From: Alteromonadaceae bacterium
GTDB taxonomy: Bacteria; Pseudomonadota; Gammaproteobacteria; Enterobacterales; Alteromonadaceae
Direction: 5' to 3'
Length of the DNA stretch: 57,029 nucleotides
NCBI GenBank assembly: GCA_013216015.1
Contig: JABSOI010000028.1
Location: 16,567 to 73,595 of the forward strand
The translations under genes were made by a program, and so were the position numbers. The notes beneath the pieces were generated by a model. It saw nothing but the letters and a program-made list of their open reading frames with translations, did no database searches and was not told the origin of the DNA. Every line of letters begins with the position of its first letter. Positions within the stretch are counted from its first letter, which is position 1. Of the stretch, positions 8,346-16,473 are shown piece after piece.

Positions 8346-9462
8346 TATTAGTGTTCCTATCACTTAAATATTACATTAAAAATATTTTATATTTTCGACC
8401 TTGAGCTGTAAGCCTTGGTCGATTCATGTTTTCGGTTTACAGCATTATAATGTTTTGACAGATAAATAATATTTACCGTGAAACACTCTATATATACGTA
8501 GTCAAAACCTGGAATGTTCTTACAATATTTATGTTGTTCACATTTGCTTCTAAATACTAAATCTAGACTCACACACGAACAAAAACGCTGAAAAAATTTT
8601 CATCCCGCCGCAATAATAACGTTATGTATTTTATTAATCAATACAAAAAGTAGTAATTTCTTATATATAAGTTACAAATTACGATAAATTCAACTCCGAT
8701 ATTATATTGCTGTTTGGCGATAACTTAAAAACAGCTTTAAGTCATCACCTTTTATCACCACACCGCTAACTTTACCTTATCAGTTACCCTTACAAATAAC
8801 TTTATACAACCCATTGATATTTATAAGGATACTAATAAGTTATCGATAAAGCACTAGCACTACACTATAGCGAGCAGTGCCTATTTAACCTTACTCTTGA
8901 TTTACATTCAATACCTAATTACAGATTTTAACAAAATGAATAATTATTTACTGATTTTGATAAATACATGCTAATAATCAGCTGATTGACCAATAAACAA
9001 TCAACCTTTACGCATTAAGTCTGATCTGTTACTTAAAATTATATTTCTTCATTCCATTTTTAGCAAGGTGTCCCCTACAAATCTGTTCTGATTGTTCAAG
9101 AAAGAAAGGACTATTATACTTTTTGAAAAGTACCATGACTGGAATTCCAGTTCCAATAAAAATATTTTAATATTTAATTCAGGTATAGATAACCTAAATT
9201 AGAAGTTCGACTAAATAGGTGCTACAAAAAATACACTGTTAATTAAGATAAATTCTGTTGCTTAAACTTATTAAGGCAAAATACAATAAAAATAAACGCT
9301 ACCCTACGCTAATCCGTCCAATTTTATTAATATACTTACTAATGAGATACGTCTTTTCCAGTCACCTGATAATCGCAATTTATTTAATTTGCTGTTAACA
9401 AAAACGCCCTGTTAACAGCAATATTGCCAATAGGTTGAAACAGCTAAAACGTCACTAAGACC
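8346..9462. other. 1.1-kb intergenic region with no supported gene
   Basis: Very AT-rich and stop-dense on both strands; the longest frame (8387-8572, minus) is about 60 codons and unconvincing. It holds a perfect 14-bp palindrome ACTGGAATTCCAGT at 9138-9151 and an inverted repeat at 9391-9419. It is presumably the promoter and long leader region of the large lipoprotein gene, or a decayed gene. An sRNA cannot be excluded by eye. Confidence 0.5.
9391..9419 (-). terminator. Inverted repeat, probable terminator of mlaA
   Basis: GCTGTTAACA (9391-9400) and TGTTAACAGC (9410-9419) form a perfect 10-bp stem with a 9-nt loop, 44 bp after the mlaA stop. The U tract is weak on the minus strand (AAATTAAAT follows), so termination is plausible rather than certain. 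The arms also each contain a GTTAAC palindrome. Confidence 0.5.
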
Positions 9463-10284
9463 TTATTCTACATTATCAAAATCATCAAGCTCATCTAATT
9501 CATCAAGATAAGAATCCAATTCAGCCTCTTCTTCTTCGTTTATTTCTACCGGAGGATTACCATCGTAAACTTTATACCTCATGTTTTGGAAGTAGGCATT
9601 TTTTAAAAATTCGTAAGAATCAATAGACTCATTAATCAATTGCTCCTGATCTGCCAGTGCCGCTCTACCTTCTAAACCTAGTATTGATAATCTCAGTAAG
9701 TTCGGCCAAAAATCAATTACCGCCAGTGGCCAGTAATATTTATCGATATAGTCGCCTACTTCTTCACGAACAGAACTTGGCCCCATTAAAGGTAGAATCA
9801 GGTAAGGACCATCACCAACACCATATTGACCAAGTACTTCACCAAACTCTTCCTGTTTTCTTGCCCAGCCAAAATCTCTTGCGGGGTCAAAAAAGCCGAA
9901 TAAACCTATCGTGGAATTTAATAGAAAACGTCCGGTACTTTTTGCCGCATCAACAAACTTAAGTTGTAAAACATCATTAATGATAGTTGATGGCTCATTC
10001 AGATTAAGCGCCATGTTGTACATACCTGAGCGAAGTTCATCCGGTACATATTTTACATAGGCTTGAGATGCTGGTTTGGTGATATATTTATCGCTGTAGT
10101 CCCAGGTGAACGTCCAAAGAGGACGGTTAATTGTTTCAAAAGGATCTTTAGGATCACCATCCATTTCTTCAACTGATGAAGTGGTTGCACAGCCAGATAA
10201 TAGTAAGAAAATCATTAACAGTAACGGTTTTAAAAGTACATTGGTCTTAAGATAGTTTATACGCTGCGCTAACAAGACATTCAC
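9463..10284 (-). CDS. mlaA: MlaA/VacJ outer-membrane lipoprotein
   Basis: About 273 residues from a GTG at 10284 with AAGGA 8 nt upstream; the upstream in-frame TTG (10311) has no such site. A lipoprotein signal ends in lipobox LSGC. The mature part carries the family pattern DPFETINRPLWTFTWDYSDK, then VPDELRSGMYNM, LNEPSTIINDVLQ and the GQYGVGDGPYLILPLMGPSS core. MlaA sits in the outer membrane and removes mislocalised phospholipids from the outer leaflet, passing them to MlaC and MlaFEDB for retrograde transport. The C-terminus has an extended acidic tail (EEEEAELDSYLDELDELDD). The other mla genes are not here. Confidence 0.9.
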   Translation of the reverse strand: MNVLLAQRINYLKTNVLLKPLLLMIFLLLSGCATTSSVEEMDGDPKDPFETINRPLWTFTWDYSDKYITKPASQAYVKYVPDELRSGMYNMALNLNEPSTIINDVLQLKFVDAAKSTGRFLLNSTIGLFGFFDPARDFGWARKQEEFGEVLGQYGVGDGPYLILPLMGPSSVREEVGDYIDKYYWPLAVIDFWPNLLRLSILGLEGRAALADQEQLINESIDSYEFLKNAYFQNMRYKVYDGNPPVEINEEEEAELDSYLDELDELDDFDNVE

Positions 10285-10538
10285 AGAATTATTCCTTGGT
10301 GAAATACACAAACAACTTAAAATGAAGTTTGAGTAATTTGTTTGTATTTATGATTTTTAGGGATGTACTTTAACATGCTGCAATTAATTCATACAAACAG
10401 GCGCTGCCATTATTTTGTTACATATTGTACAACTTACTGATATTTAACATTAACAATTTGATCACAGCTTATTGAAAAAGAACCTTTTGGAACACAACCT
10501 AGTGAATGAATAAGTCCTTTGAACTTTAATTAAAATTG

Positions 10539-11000
10539 CTAATCTTTTTTCTTATGAACAGCCATTAACATTTCAGCCTCTGCCTGGGGTATGTCGCAAG
10601 TTTTCATTATTTCGTCAATATCGGCACCTAATTCAACCAATTTCAATGCTCGGGTATATAACTTATCTTCGGGTGCCTGGGTTTGATATTGCTCTAGTGA
10701 TTCTTTTTGTGAAACCATCTGTTCTTGTAGTGTTTTAAACCGGTATTCCAGCTGTTTAATAACTTGAGCCGTTTCCAATACTTGTGTTGCAGATTTTTCA
10801 CATTCTTTTTCAATCAATCTTTGTTGATCAGCTAAAACTGACTGAACACTATTAAGCATTAACTCATTAGCTTCTACTTGAGTAGTTAGTAAACTAATTT
10901 TATTATTCGAATTTCGCAGCAAAAAAAATAACACAAAAGCAAAGCTGATTAAAATAATCAATGTAAGTCCTGCAAGCAGTGCAATTTGAGCTAACGCCAT
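10539..11000 (-). CDS. DUF2802 membrane protein of the chemotaxis operon
   Basis: 153 residues. An N-terminal transmembrane helix (about residues 5-28) is followed by a long coiled coil (about 30-110). The small C-terminal helical domain LVELGADIDEIMKTCDIPQAEAEMLM resembles a winged-helix-like DUF2802. Genes of this family usually close the fliA-che-motCD-parCP-cheW block in polar-flagellated gammaproteobacteria, as here. Function is not established. A strong terminator (11241-11267) separates it from cheW, so it probably has its own promoter. AGGGAT precedes the ATG. Confidence 0.75.
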   Translation of the reverse strand: MALAQIALLAGLTLIILISFAFVLFFLLRNSNNKISLLTTQVEANELMLNSVQSVLADQQRLIEKECEKSATQVLETAQVIKQLEYRFKTLQEQMVSQKESLEQYQTQAPEDKLYTRALKLVELGADIDEIMKTCDIPQAEAEMLMAVHKKKD

Positions 11001-11123
11001 TTTTTAATATCCCTTTAGCTTTTAGTGGATTTATTAGTTTTGTGTAAATTTGGTTAAGCTTAGTGTTAACTGTGTTTTCAGCATCCAAAAAGTTAATTTT
11101 TAAAGTATATTGCCAAATAGCGT

Positions 11124-11151
11124 GATGGGTTATGCCTTTTTGCTAACCCTT
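11124..11151. repeat. Degenerate GATGGGTTA palindrome
   Basis: GATGGGTTATGCC, a T-rich loop, then GCTAACCCTTA is a diverged copy of the dispersed palindromic family. It is flanked by an outer TAGCG/CGCTA inverted pair. It lies between cheW and the DUF2802 gene. Confidence 0.6.
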
Positions 11152-11240
11152 ACTACAACGCTATATTCAAGCTAACCGGGCAAAAATCGTCACTCATTCA
11201 CATTCATGAAATCGTGACATACCCTTCATCCTGAACATAA

Positions 11241-11267
11241 AAAAGCCTGTGATTTTTACAGGCTTTT
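11241..11267 (-). terminator. Rho-independent terminator of the cheW transcript
   Basis: AAAAGCCTGT (11241-11250) and ACAGGCTTTT (11258-11267) form a perfect 10-bp stem with a 7-nt loop and flanking T/A runs, 17 bp after the cheW stop. It should end the long che transcript. Confidence 0.9.
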
Positions 11268-11284
11268 ATAAACAGTTGGACTAA

Positions 11285-11779
11285 TTAAAACTCCTTAAGA
11301 TCATCCCATTCGTCGTCGGATAATAAATTATCAAGATCAACCAGAATAAGTAACTCACCTTCACGGTTAGATACCCCATGAATAAACTTAGCACTTTCGT
11401 CGTTACCGACATTTGGTGCTTCATCTATTTCTGATGCTCGTAAATAAACCACCTCGGCTACGCTATCAACTAAAATACCAATCACCTGCTTTTCAGCTTC
11501 AATGATAACTACGCGGGTACTATCAGTTACTTCTGCAGTTTCTAAACCGAAACGTGACCGTGTATCAATAACTGTTACCACGTTGCCACGTAAATTAATT
11601 ATTCCTAATACATATGTCGGTGCACCGGGTACTGGTGCTATTTCACTATAACGCAGAACTTCCTGTACCTGCATTACGTTTATACCATACGTTTCACTGC
11701 CAAGTTTAAACGTAACCCATTGCAACACCTCATCATTGGCGTCAATCTTTTCACTAGCATTGCGTCTTTCATCAGACAT
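11285..11779 (-). CDS. cheW: Chemotaxis coupling protein CheW
   Basis: 164 residues, a single CheW-like beta-barrel domain. Recognisable segments are VTFKLGSETYGINVMQVQEV, the loop PGAPTYVLGIINLRGNVVTV, and IIEAEKQVIGILVDSVAEVV. CheW bridges chemoreceptors and CheA in polar arrays. It ends the che block after parP and is closed by a strong terminator. The length and motifs are normal for flagellar CheW. Confidence 0.95.
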   Translation of the reverse strand: MSDERRNASEKIDANDEVLQWVTFKLGSETYGINVMQVQEVLRYSEIAPVPGAPTYVLGIINLRGNVVTVIDTRSRFGLETAEVTDSTRVVIIEAEKQVIGILVDSVAEVVYLRASEIDEAPNVGNDESAKFIHGVSNREGELLILVDLDNLLSDDEWDDLKEF

Positions 11780-11913
11780 ACAATTTGCCCCTCAAATTAT
11801 CAAATTCTTGCTTATCTTAACTGTTAATTTACTATTACTTTACTAATATTTTAATAACACTTTTACCAATACATTTACTGATTTTCATCGTTCTATTAAT
11901 AGCATAGCCTATT

Positions 11914-12729
11914 TTATTGAATTCCTGCACCATCATTAAGTAACTGGATCAGTGATTCAACATCTAATAATGCACACATTCTATCTTTTACTAAACCAGC
12001 TAGCCATGGTCGCTTGCCTGGATTATCAAGCCATTTAACATCATCTTGTTCTAATGTAACGGTATCAATCAGGTTTTCTGCCGTTAAACCCCACAAGCTA
12101 TTACTTAACATTATAATATATTTATAGTTTAGTGAATTTTTTAATTGCTCGTCACATTTCTCCGGCATTACCCATAGAGCAGTATCCACCACATTAATTT
12201 TTTCTTCTCTGTGCAGCATTACGCCTTTAAACCAATCAGGTTTTCCCATAATACTATTAGTTTTACCGGAATTATAAATCCCACCTAATTCTATCAAAGG
12301 TACTGCAAGCGTTAAACCAGCTACATCGAAAAACATTGCTTGAAAACTACCAAGTCGATAATTCTTCTGAACTTTAGTAAGTTCGTTCCCTTCACTTTTT
12401 CGGGTTACTAAAGCCTGCTCTATTGATATATCTGGTGCTTTTATTTTTTCTATTATTTTTTTCTTAACAGGAGGTGTTTTAACTGCAACCGTTTTATCAG
12501 CTACTATAGTCCGCTCTGACTTATAGGAAGTTATCGAAGGTTTTTCTGTTCCTGATTTTTGCTGAGTTACATTAACATTTTGCAGTAGTGTTTCTAAACG
12601 CTGCGCTTTTTCTTTTTCTAAAATTCTTTTTGCAATCGCCTGCTTTTCTTCCTCTGTCACTTCTTCGGTAAGCAGCTCAGACAAATATCTTTGCATTAAT
12701 TTTTTACTGGCAGGTAAGGACTTACTCAT
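11914..12729 (-). CDS. parP: ParP, CheW-like protein tethering chemotaxis arrays
   Basis: 271 residues. The N-terminal ~120 residues are helical, basic and low-complexity, with repeated Lys and Glu. The C-terminal ~145 residues are a CheW-like domain (FDVAGLTLAVPLIELGGIYN, PDWFKGVMLHREEKINVVD). The gene directly follows parC with no gap. In Vibrio the equivalent ParP binds both ParC and CheA and keeps arrays at the pole. Identification rests on this fusion layout and on the parC-parP-cheW order. Sequence is less conserved than in canonical CheW. Confidence 0.8.
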   Translation of the reverse strand: MSKSLPASKKLMQRYLSELLTEEVTEEEKQAIAKRILEKEKAQRLETLLQNVNVTQQKSGTEKPSITSYKSERTIVADKTVAVKTPPVKKKIIEKIKAPDISIEQALVTRKSEGNELTKVQKNYRLGSFQAMFFDVAGLTLAVPLIELGGIYNSGKTNSIMGKPDWFKGVMLHREEKINVVDTALWVMPEKCDEQLKNSLNYKYIIMLSNSLWGLTAENLIDTVTLEQDDVKWLDNPGKRPWLAGLVKDRMCALLDVESLIQLLNDGAGIQ

Positions 12730-13506
12730 TTATTTAACCACCTTTTGTAATTCTAATAAGTGATTTAATAAATTTCTATAAGCGTATACACCACGGGAAG
12801 ATGCAGCATAATCAGACGGCACTTGTTTACAAGTACTGGCATTTCTAAAATTTGTATCTATCGGCACAACTCCTGACCAAACCTGTTCAGGATATTGTTC
12901 CTGTAAACTTCTATAAGATAATATCGATGCTTTTGTCCTTTTATCAAACATGGTTGGCACTATAGTATATTTAAAAAGCTTCTCTTGCTCCCCTTGCATA
13001 ATTTCCATAGTATTCATCATTCGGTCCAAGCCTTTAAGTGCAAGAAACTCAGTTTGAACCGGCACAATTATTCTGTCAGATGCCGCTAATGCATTAACCA
13101 TCAACACACCTAAAACCGGAGGACAATCCATCAAAACATAATCATATTCATCAGAAATTTTTTGCATAGCTTTTTTAAGTACTAAGCCCATACCTCCTTT
13201 AGCACCTAGTGACCTATCCAGCGTCGCTAACCCCATAGTTGCCGGCAAGATATCAATATTTGCATATAGTGTTGGACACAAACTCTGTAAAATTTCTTCC
13301 TTGCTAGAAACTTGAGTAAATAAATTATAAACACTCAGGTCTAAATCTTCAGATTCTATTCCAAAATAATAGCTCAACGATGCATGGGGATCAGTATCAA
13401 CCAATAATACCTTATTGCCTTGTTCAGCCAACAAGCCACCTAATGCAATTGTCGTGGTTGTTTTGCCAACACCACCTTTTTGATTTGCTACAGTCCAAAC
13501 TACCAA
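12730..13506 (-). CDS. parC: ParC, ParA/MinD-family ATPase positioning chemotaxis arrays
   Basis: 258 residues. Deviant Walker A NQKGGVGKTTTT lies at residues 8-19, Walker A' LLVDTDPHASLS at 34-45, and Walker B VLMDCPPVLGVL at about 123-134. This is a ParA ATPase. Its place between motD and the CheW-like parP identifies it as ParC, which localises chemotaxis arrays to the flagellated pole in Vibrio. The ParB partner of true chromosome or plasmid partition is absent, arguing against a partition role. Its stop abuts the parP start, suggesting coupled translation. Confidence 0.88.
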   Translation of the reverse strand: MVVWTVANQKGGVGKTTTTIALGGLLAEQGNKVLLVDTDPHASLSYYFGIESEDLDLSVYNLFTQVSSKEEILQSLCPTLYANIDILPATMGLATLDRSLGAKGGMGLVLKKAMQKISDEYDYVLMDCPPVLGVLMVNALAASDRIIVPVQTEFLALKGLDRMMNTMEIMQGEQEKLFKYTIVPTMFDKRTKASILSYRSLQEQYPEQVWSGVVPIDTNFRNASTCKQVPSDYAASSRGVYAYRNLLNHLLELQKVVK

Positions 13507-13576
13507 TTGAGATTCCTGTCTGTTAAATGACCTAGTTAAAGGGTCTAATTAAAATGGTAAATTAGTTAAAATATAT

Positions 13577-14560
13577 TCATTGTTTATTTTCAGGCGGTGG
13601 TTCATCTTTACGGGTAGTAATTCTTAAACCGCCATTGTCTAATCGAATAACTTTTATTTCATTAGTATCAGCATTATTAAGCTGCTCAATTTTTTCAACA
13701 TCTTCAACATCTTCAACATCTTCAACACTAATTATCGGGGTTGTTAAAATATTTTTTTGTTCTAAACCGTACTTAGAGATCGCAATAACAACTCGTCTGT
13801 TTTTTGCTCTGCCCCGGACAGTGGTATTATTTGTACTTGGATAATATTGTCCGTATCCTTCAATTGCCATACGAGCAGGATTCAAATTCATTTTCTCCAG
13901 TTCGCGTAAAACAGCTGTGGCTCTAAATACTGATAACTCCCAGTTGGAATTAAAAATTTCTGTGTTAATGGGCTGATCATCAGTATAACCTCTTATACGA
14001 ATAAAATTACTGATATCGCCAATTACGTCATAAATAACACTAAGAATCGCGCTAGCAGAACGGGTAGTTGAAGATGAGCCGCTTGGGAATAGCAACCCAC
14101 TGCTTATTTCAATTTCTAACCAGTCGCCGTCTACAGTCAATTTGGCGAAACCCGATTCAACCAAATCAAACAATGCCGTATGCAACTCTTTTTCAAGTGA
14201 TGTTAAATTACTGCCAACTAATGTACTTTCAATATATGATAATACAGGTTCGCCCTCTATAAGATTAGAACCCGCAACATCCAAAATAGCATTGCCAAAA
14301 AGATTTTTTCGGGATTTAACCTCATTCACCGGCAAAATATCATCACCATGACCGCGATTAGCAGGCGCTACTTTATCTGCTTGAAAAATCCTGCCAATAG
14401 ATTCGGTAACACTGTCGTAAGGTTTTTCATTAACCATAGCCATTGCATATAACACAACAAATAAAGCGAACATTAATGTCATGTAATCAGCATATGAAAC
14501 CAACCAACGATGAACGTTATCATGCTCTACATAATGCCTGCGTCCGTGTCTTCGATTCAT
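13577..14560 (-). CDS. motD: Flagellar stator protein MotD (MotB family)
   Basis: 327 residues. A short basic cytoplasmic N-terminus is followed by one transmembrane helix (WLVSYADYMTLMFALFVVLYAMA), with the proton-binding Asp in SYADYMT. The C-terminal OmpA-like peptidoglycan-binding domain includes RGYTDDQPIN and GYGQYYPSTNN...GRAKNRRV. With MotC it forms the second, che-linked stator pair known from Pseudomonas. The extreme C-terminus carries an unusual acidic VED repeat followed by a Lys/Glu-rich tail. Its start overlaps the motC stop by 4 bp. Confidence 0.9.
   Translation of the reverse strand: MNRRHGRRHYVEHDNVHRWLVSYADYMTLMFALFVVLYAMAMVNEKPYDSVTESIGRIFQADKVAPANRGHGDDILPVNEVKSRKNLFGNAILDVAGSNLIEGEPVLSYIESTLVGSNLTSLEKELHTALFDLVESGFAKLTVDGDWLEIEISSGLLFPSGSSSTTRSASAILSVIYDVIGDISNFIRIRGYTDDQPINTEIFNSNWELSVFRATAVLRELEKMNLNPARMAIEGYGQYYPSTNNTTVRGRAKNRRVVIAISKYGLEQKNILTTPIISVEDVEDVEDVEKIEQLNNADTNEIKVIRLDNGGLRITTRKDEPPPENKQ
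13692..13727 (-). repeat. 9-bp in-frame tandem repeat in motD
   Basis: TCTTCAACA repeats in tandem (three perfect copies and one with a single change), encoding VED repeated in the C-terminal tail of MotD beyond the peptidoglycan-binding domain. Copy-number changes stay in frame. Confidence 0.85.
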
Positions 14561-15303
14561 TCCTCTAACCTGAAAGCAGATAGTTTATTTGCAATCGAAT
14601 TTGGATTTTCAGCATTGGCTATAGCCACTAATCCCTCGGCTATCATTTCTCTATACATTGTTTGCTGATGAATGATACCTCTAATTTTATTCGCTATCGG
14701 GATATACAATAAATTAGCAAAACCAACACCATAAATAGTGGCAACAAACGCGGTAGCAATACCTTGCCCTAATAAGCCAGGATCATTCAAATTCCCCATA
14801 GCATGTATTAAACCAAGTACCGCCCCAAGTATTCCTATGGTAGGGCTGTAACCTCCCATAGACTCAAAAACATTGGCAGAGCGCAAATTATGTTCACGAT
14901 ACAAATCTAAATCTAAATCAAGGGCGATTCTGAATTTTTCAACATCAATACCATCAACCAGAGAATTTAACGCTTTAACCAGATAACCGTCCTTTTGTTC
15001 CAGAGCAACATCTTCTAACGCTAAATATCCAGATTCCCGCGCCTTTTCCGCCCAGGAAGTAATACTGGCAATACCTTCATCAACATCATATTCAGGCGGG
15101 TAAATTATCCATTTCAGTAATGACATAGCATGAAAAAACTGCTGATGAGAAGATTGCAGCATAACCGCACCCAGTGTGCCTCCGAAAACAATAATAAAGG
15201 CAGGTAACTCAAATAAAGCGCCAATCCCCCCGCCATCGAGGCTAAAACCAACATAAATAGCCAGTACTGCGACAATAAAGCCGACAATACTTAATTTATC
15301 CAT
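14557..15303 (-). CDS. motC: Flagellar stator protein MotC (MotA family)
   Basis: 248 residues with four transmembrane segments: two near the N-terminus ([14 protein letters not shown] and [15 protein letters not shown]) and two after residue 150 ([18 protein letters not shown] and [20 protein letters not shown]). The Pro-rich and Gly-rich motifs are those of MotA/TolQ/ExbB channels. It pairs with MotD to form an ion-driven stator. The lack of PomA-type context and the che linkage suggest a proton-driven motor, but the coupling ion is an inference. Overlaps cheB by 8 bp and motD by 4 bp. Confidence 0.92.
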   Translation of the reverse strand: MDKLSIVGFIVAVLAIYVGFSLDGGGIGALFELPAFIIVFGGTLGAVMLQSSHQQFFHAMSLLKWIIYPPEYDVDEGIASITSWAEKARESGYLALEDVALEQKDGYLVKALNSLVDGIDVEKFRIALDLDLDLYREHNLRSANVFESMGGYSPTIGILGAVLGLIHAMGNLNDPGLLGQGIATAFVATIYGVGFANLLYIPIANKIRGIIHQQTMYREMIAEGLVAIANAENPNSIANKLSAFRLEE

Positions 15304-16429
15304 GATCTATTTCCGTTAGCAGTGAATCTGCTACAGTTTCTAAACTTAAAGATAATTCTGATAACCCGGCATTTGTTACTGCCTGTGGCATACCATAAAC
15401 AACACAAGATTCTTCATCTTGCGCCCAAATAGTTGCTCCCTTAGCTTTCAACATGCGCGCCCCTTCCCTGCCATCTGATCCCATACCTGTGAGGACCACC
15501 GCGAGTACTGAGCCTTTAAAAACTTTAGCTGCTGAACCAAAACTAACATCTACACTGGGTTTAAATGCAATTCGATCCGATGTATCTTCAAGAATTCGTA
15601 GTCTTGGAGAACTTTCTGTGCCATCTACAATCATCTGTTTACCACCGGGTGCAAGATAAGCACATCCAGGTTTAAGCACGTCACCATTACTCGCTTCTTT
15701 AACACTGATCTTACATAACGAATCCAGACGAGTGGCAAAAGTCTGGGTAAAAGCAGCGGGCATATGTTGAACCATAATAATGGGTAAGGGGAAATCTTCT
15801 GGCAACTTAGATAATATTTTCTGTAAAGCAATAGGCCCCCCTGTGGAAGTACCTATAGCAATCAATTTATAATTTTTACCTGAACTACGCTTAACCTGCC
15901 TTGTATATTTTGTACTTGAAACAGGTTTACCCCTCTCAACAACTGTCCTTTTGGGAGGAACCCTAGTGCGAGTTATTGAACGGGCAATCGTAGCTGGTTT
16001 GTTTTTTGCCAACCGACGAATGGCAAATCCTCTGCCTTTGGCTAATTGCACTACCCGTTGTCGTAATAAACTACCAGCGTCTTCGGTTGTTTTCGCAATT
16101 TCATTGAATTGCTTAGGAAGAAAATCTAATGCTCCAGCCTCTAACGCGTCTAAAGTAGCTCTTGCTCCCTGATGAGTTAATGACGAAAACATTAAAATTG
16201 CAGTCGGCGATTTTGCCATGATCTGCTTAACCGCTTCAATCCCGTTAAGAAGCGGCATTTCAATATCCATGGTGATCACATCAGGCTTTAACTTTGCCGC
16301 TTTTTCTACAGCATCTTTCCCATTTACGGCAACATCAATGACATCAAGATTTGGATCTGCATTTAAAATATCCGTAACACGACGTCTGAAGAAGCTAGAG
16401 TCGTCTACCACCAAAACCTTATAGGCCAT
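15296..16429 (-). CDS. cheB: Protein-glutamate methylesterase CheB
   Basis: 377 residues. An N-terminal receiver domain ([14 protein letters not shown]; phosphoacceptor Asp in [13 protein letters not shown]) is followed by a linker of about 50 basic residues. The C-terminal methylesterase carries the Ser motif AIGTSTGGP, His in MVQHMP, and Asp in [13 protein letters not shown]. CheB removes methyl groups from chemoreceptors for adaptation. Follows cheA after 44 bp and overlaps motC. The partner methyltransferase CheR is not in the window. Confidence 0.95.
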   Translation of the reverse strand: MAYKVLVVDDSSFFRRRVTDILNADPNLDVIDVAVNGKDAVEKAAKLKPDVITMDIEMPLLNGIEAVKQIMAKSPTAILMFSSLTHQGARATLDALEAGALDFLPKQFNEIAKTTEDAGSLLRQRVVQLAKGRGFAIRRLAKNKPATIARSITRTRVPPKRTVVERGKPVSSTKYTRQVKRSSGKNYKLIAIGTSTGGPIALQKILSKLPEDFPLPIIMVQHMPAAFTQTFATRLDSLCKISVKEASNGDVLKPGCAYLAPGGKQMIVDGTESSPRLRILEDTSDRIAFKPSVDVSFGSAAKVFKGSVLAVVLTGMGSDGREGARMLKAKGATIWAQDEESCVVYGMPQAVTNAGLSELSLSLETVADSLLTEIDHG

Positions 16430-16473
16430 CTAATTTCTCTTTGTTATAATTTTAATAACTGTTGTTGTAAAAG

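Noticed and set aside
12730-13506. Chromosome or plasmid partition ParA
   Set aside because: No ParB gene or parS-like cluster is nearby, and the gene sits in the che operon next to a CheW-like parP, so ParC is the better call.
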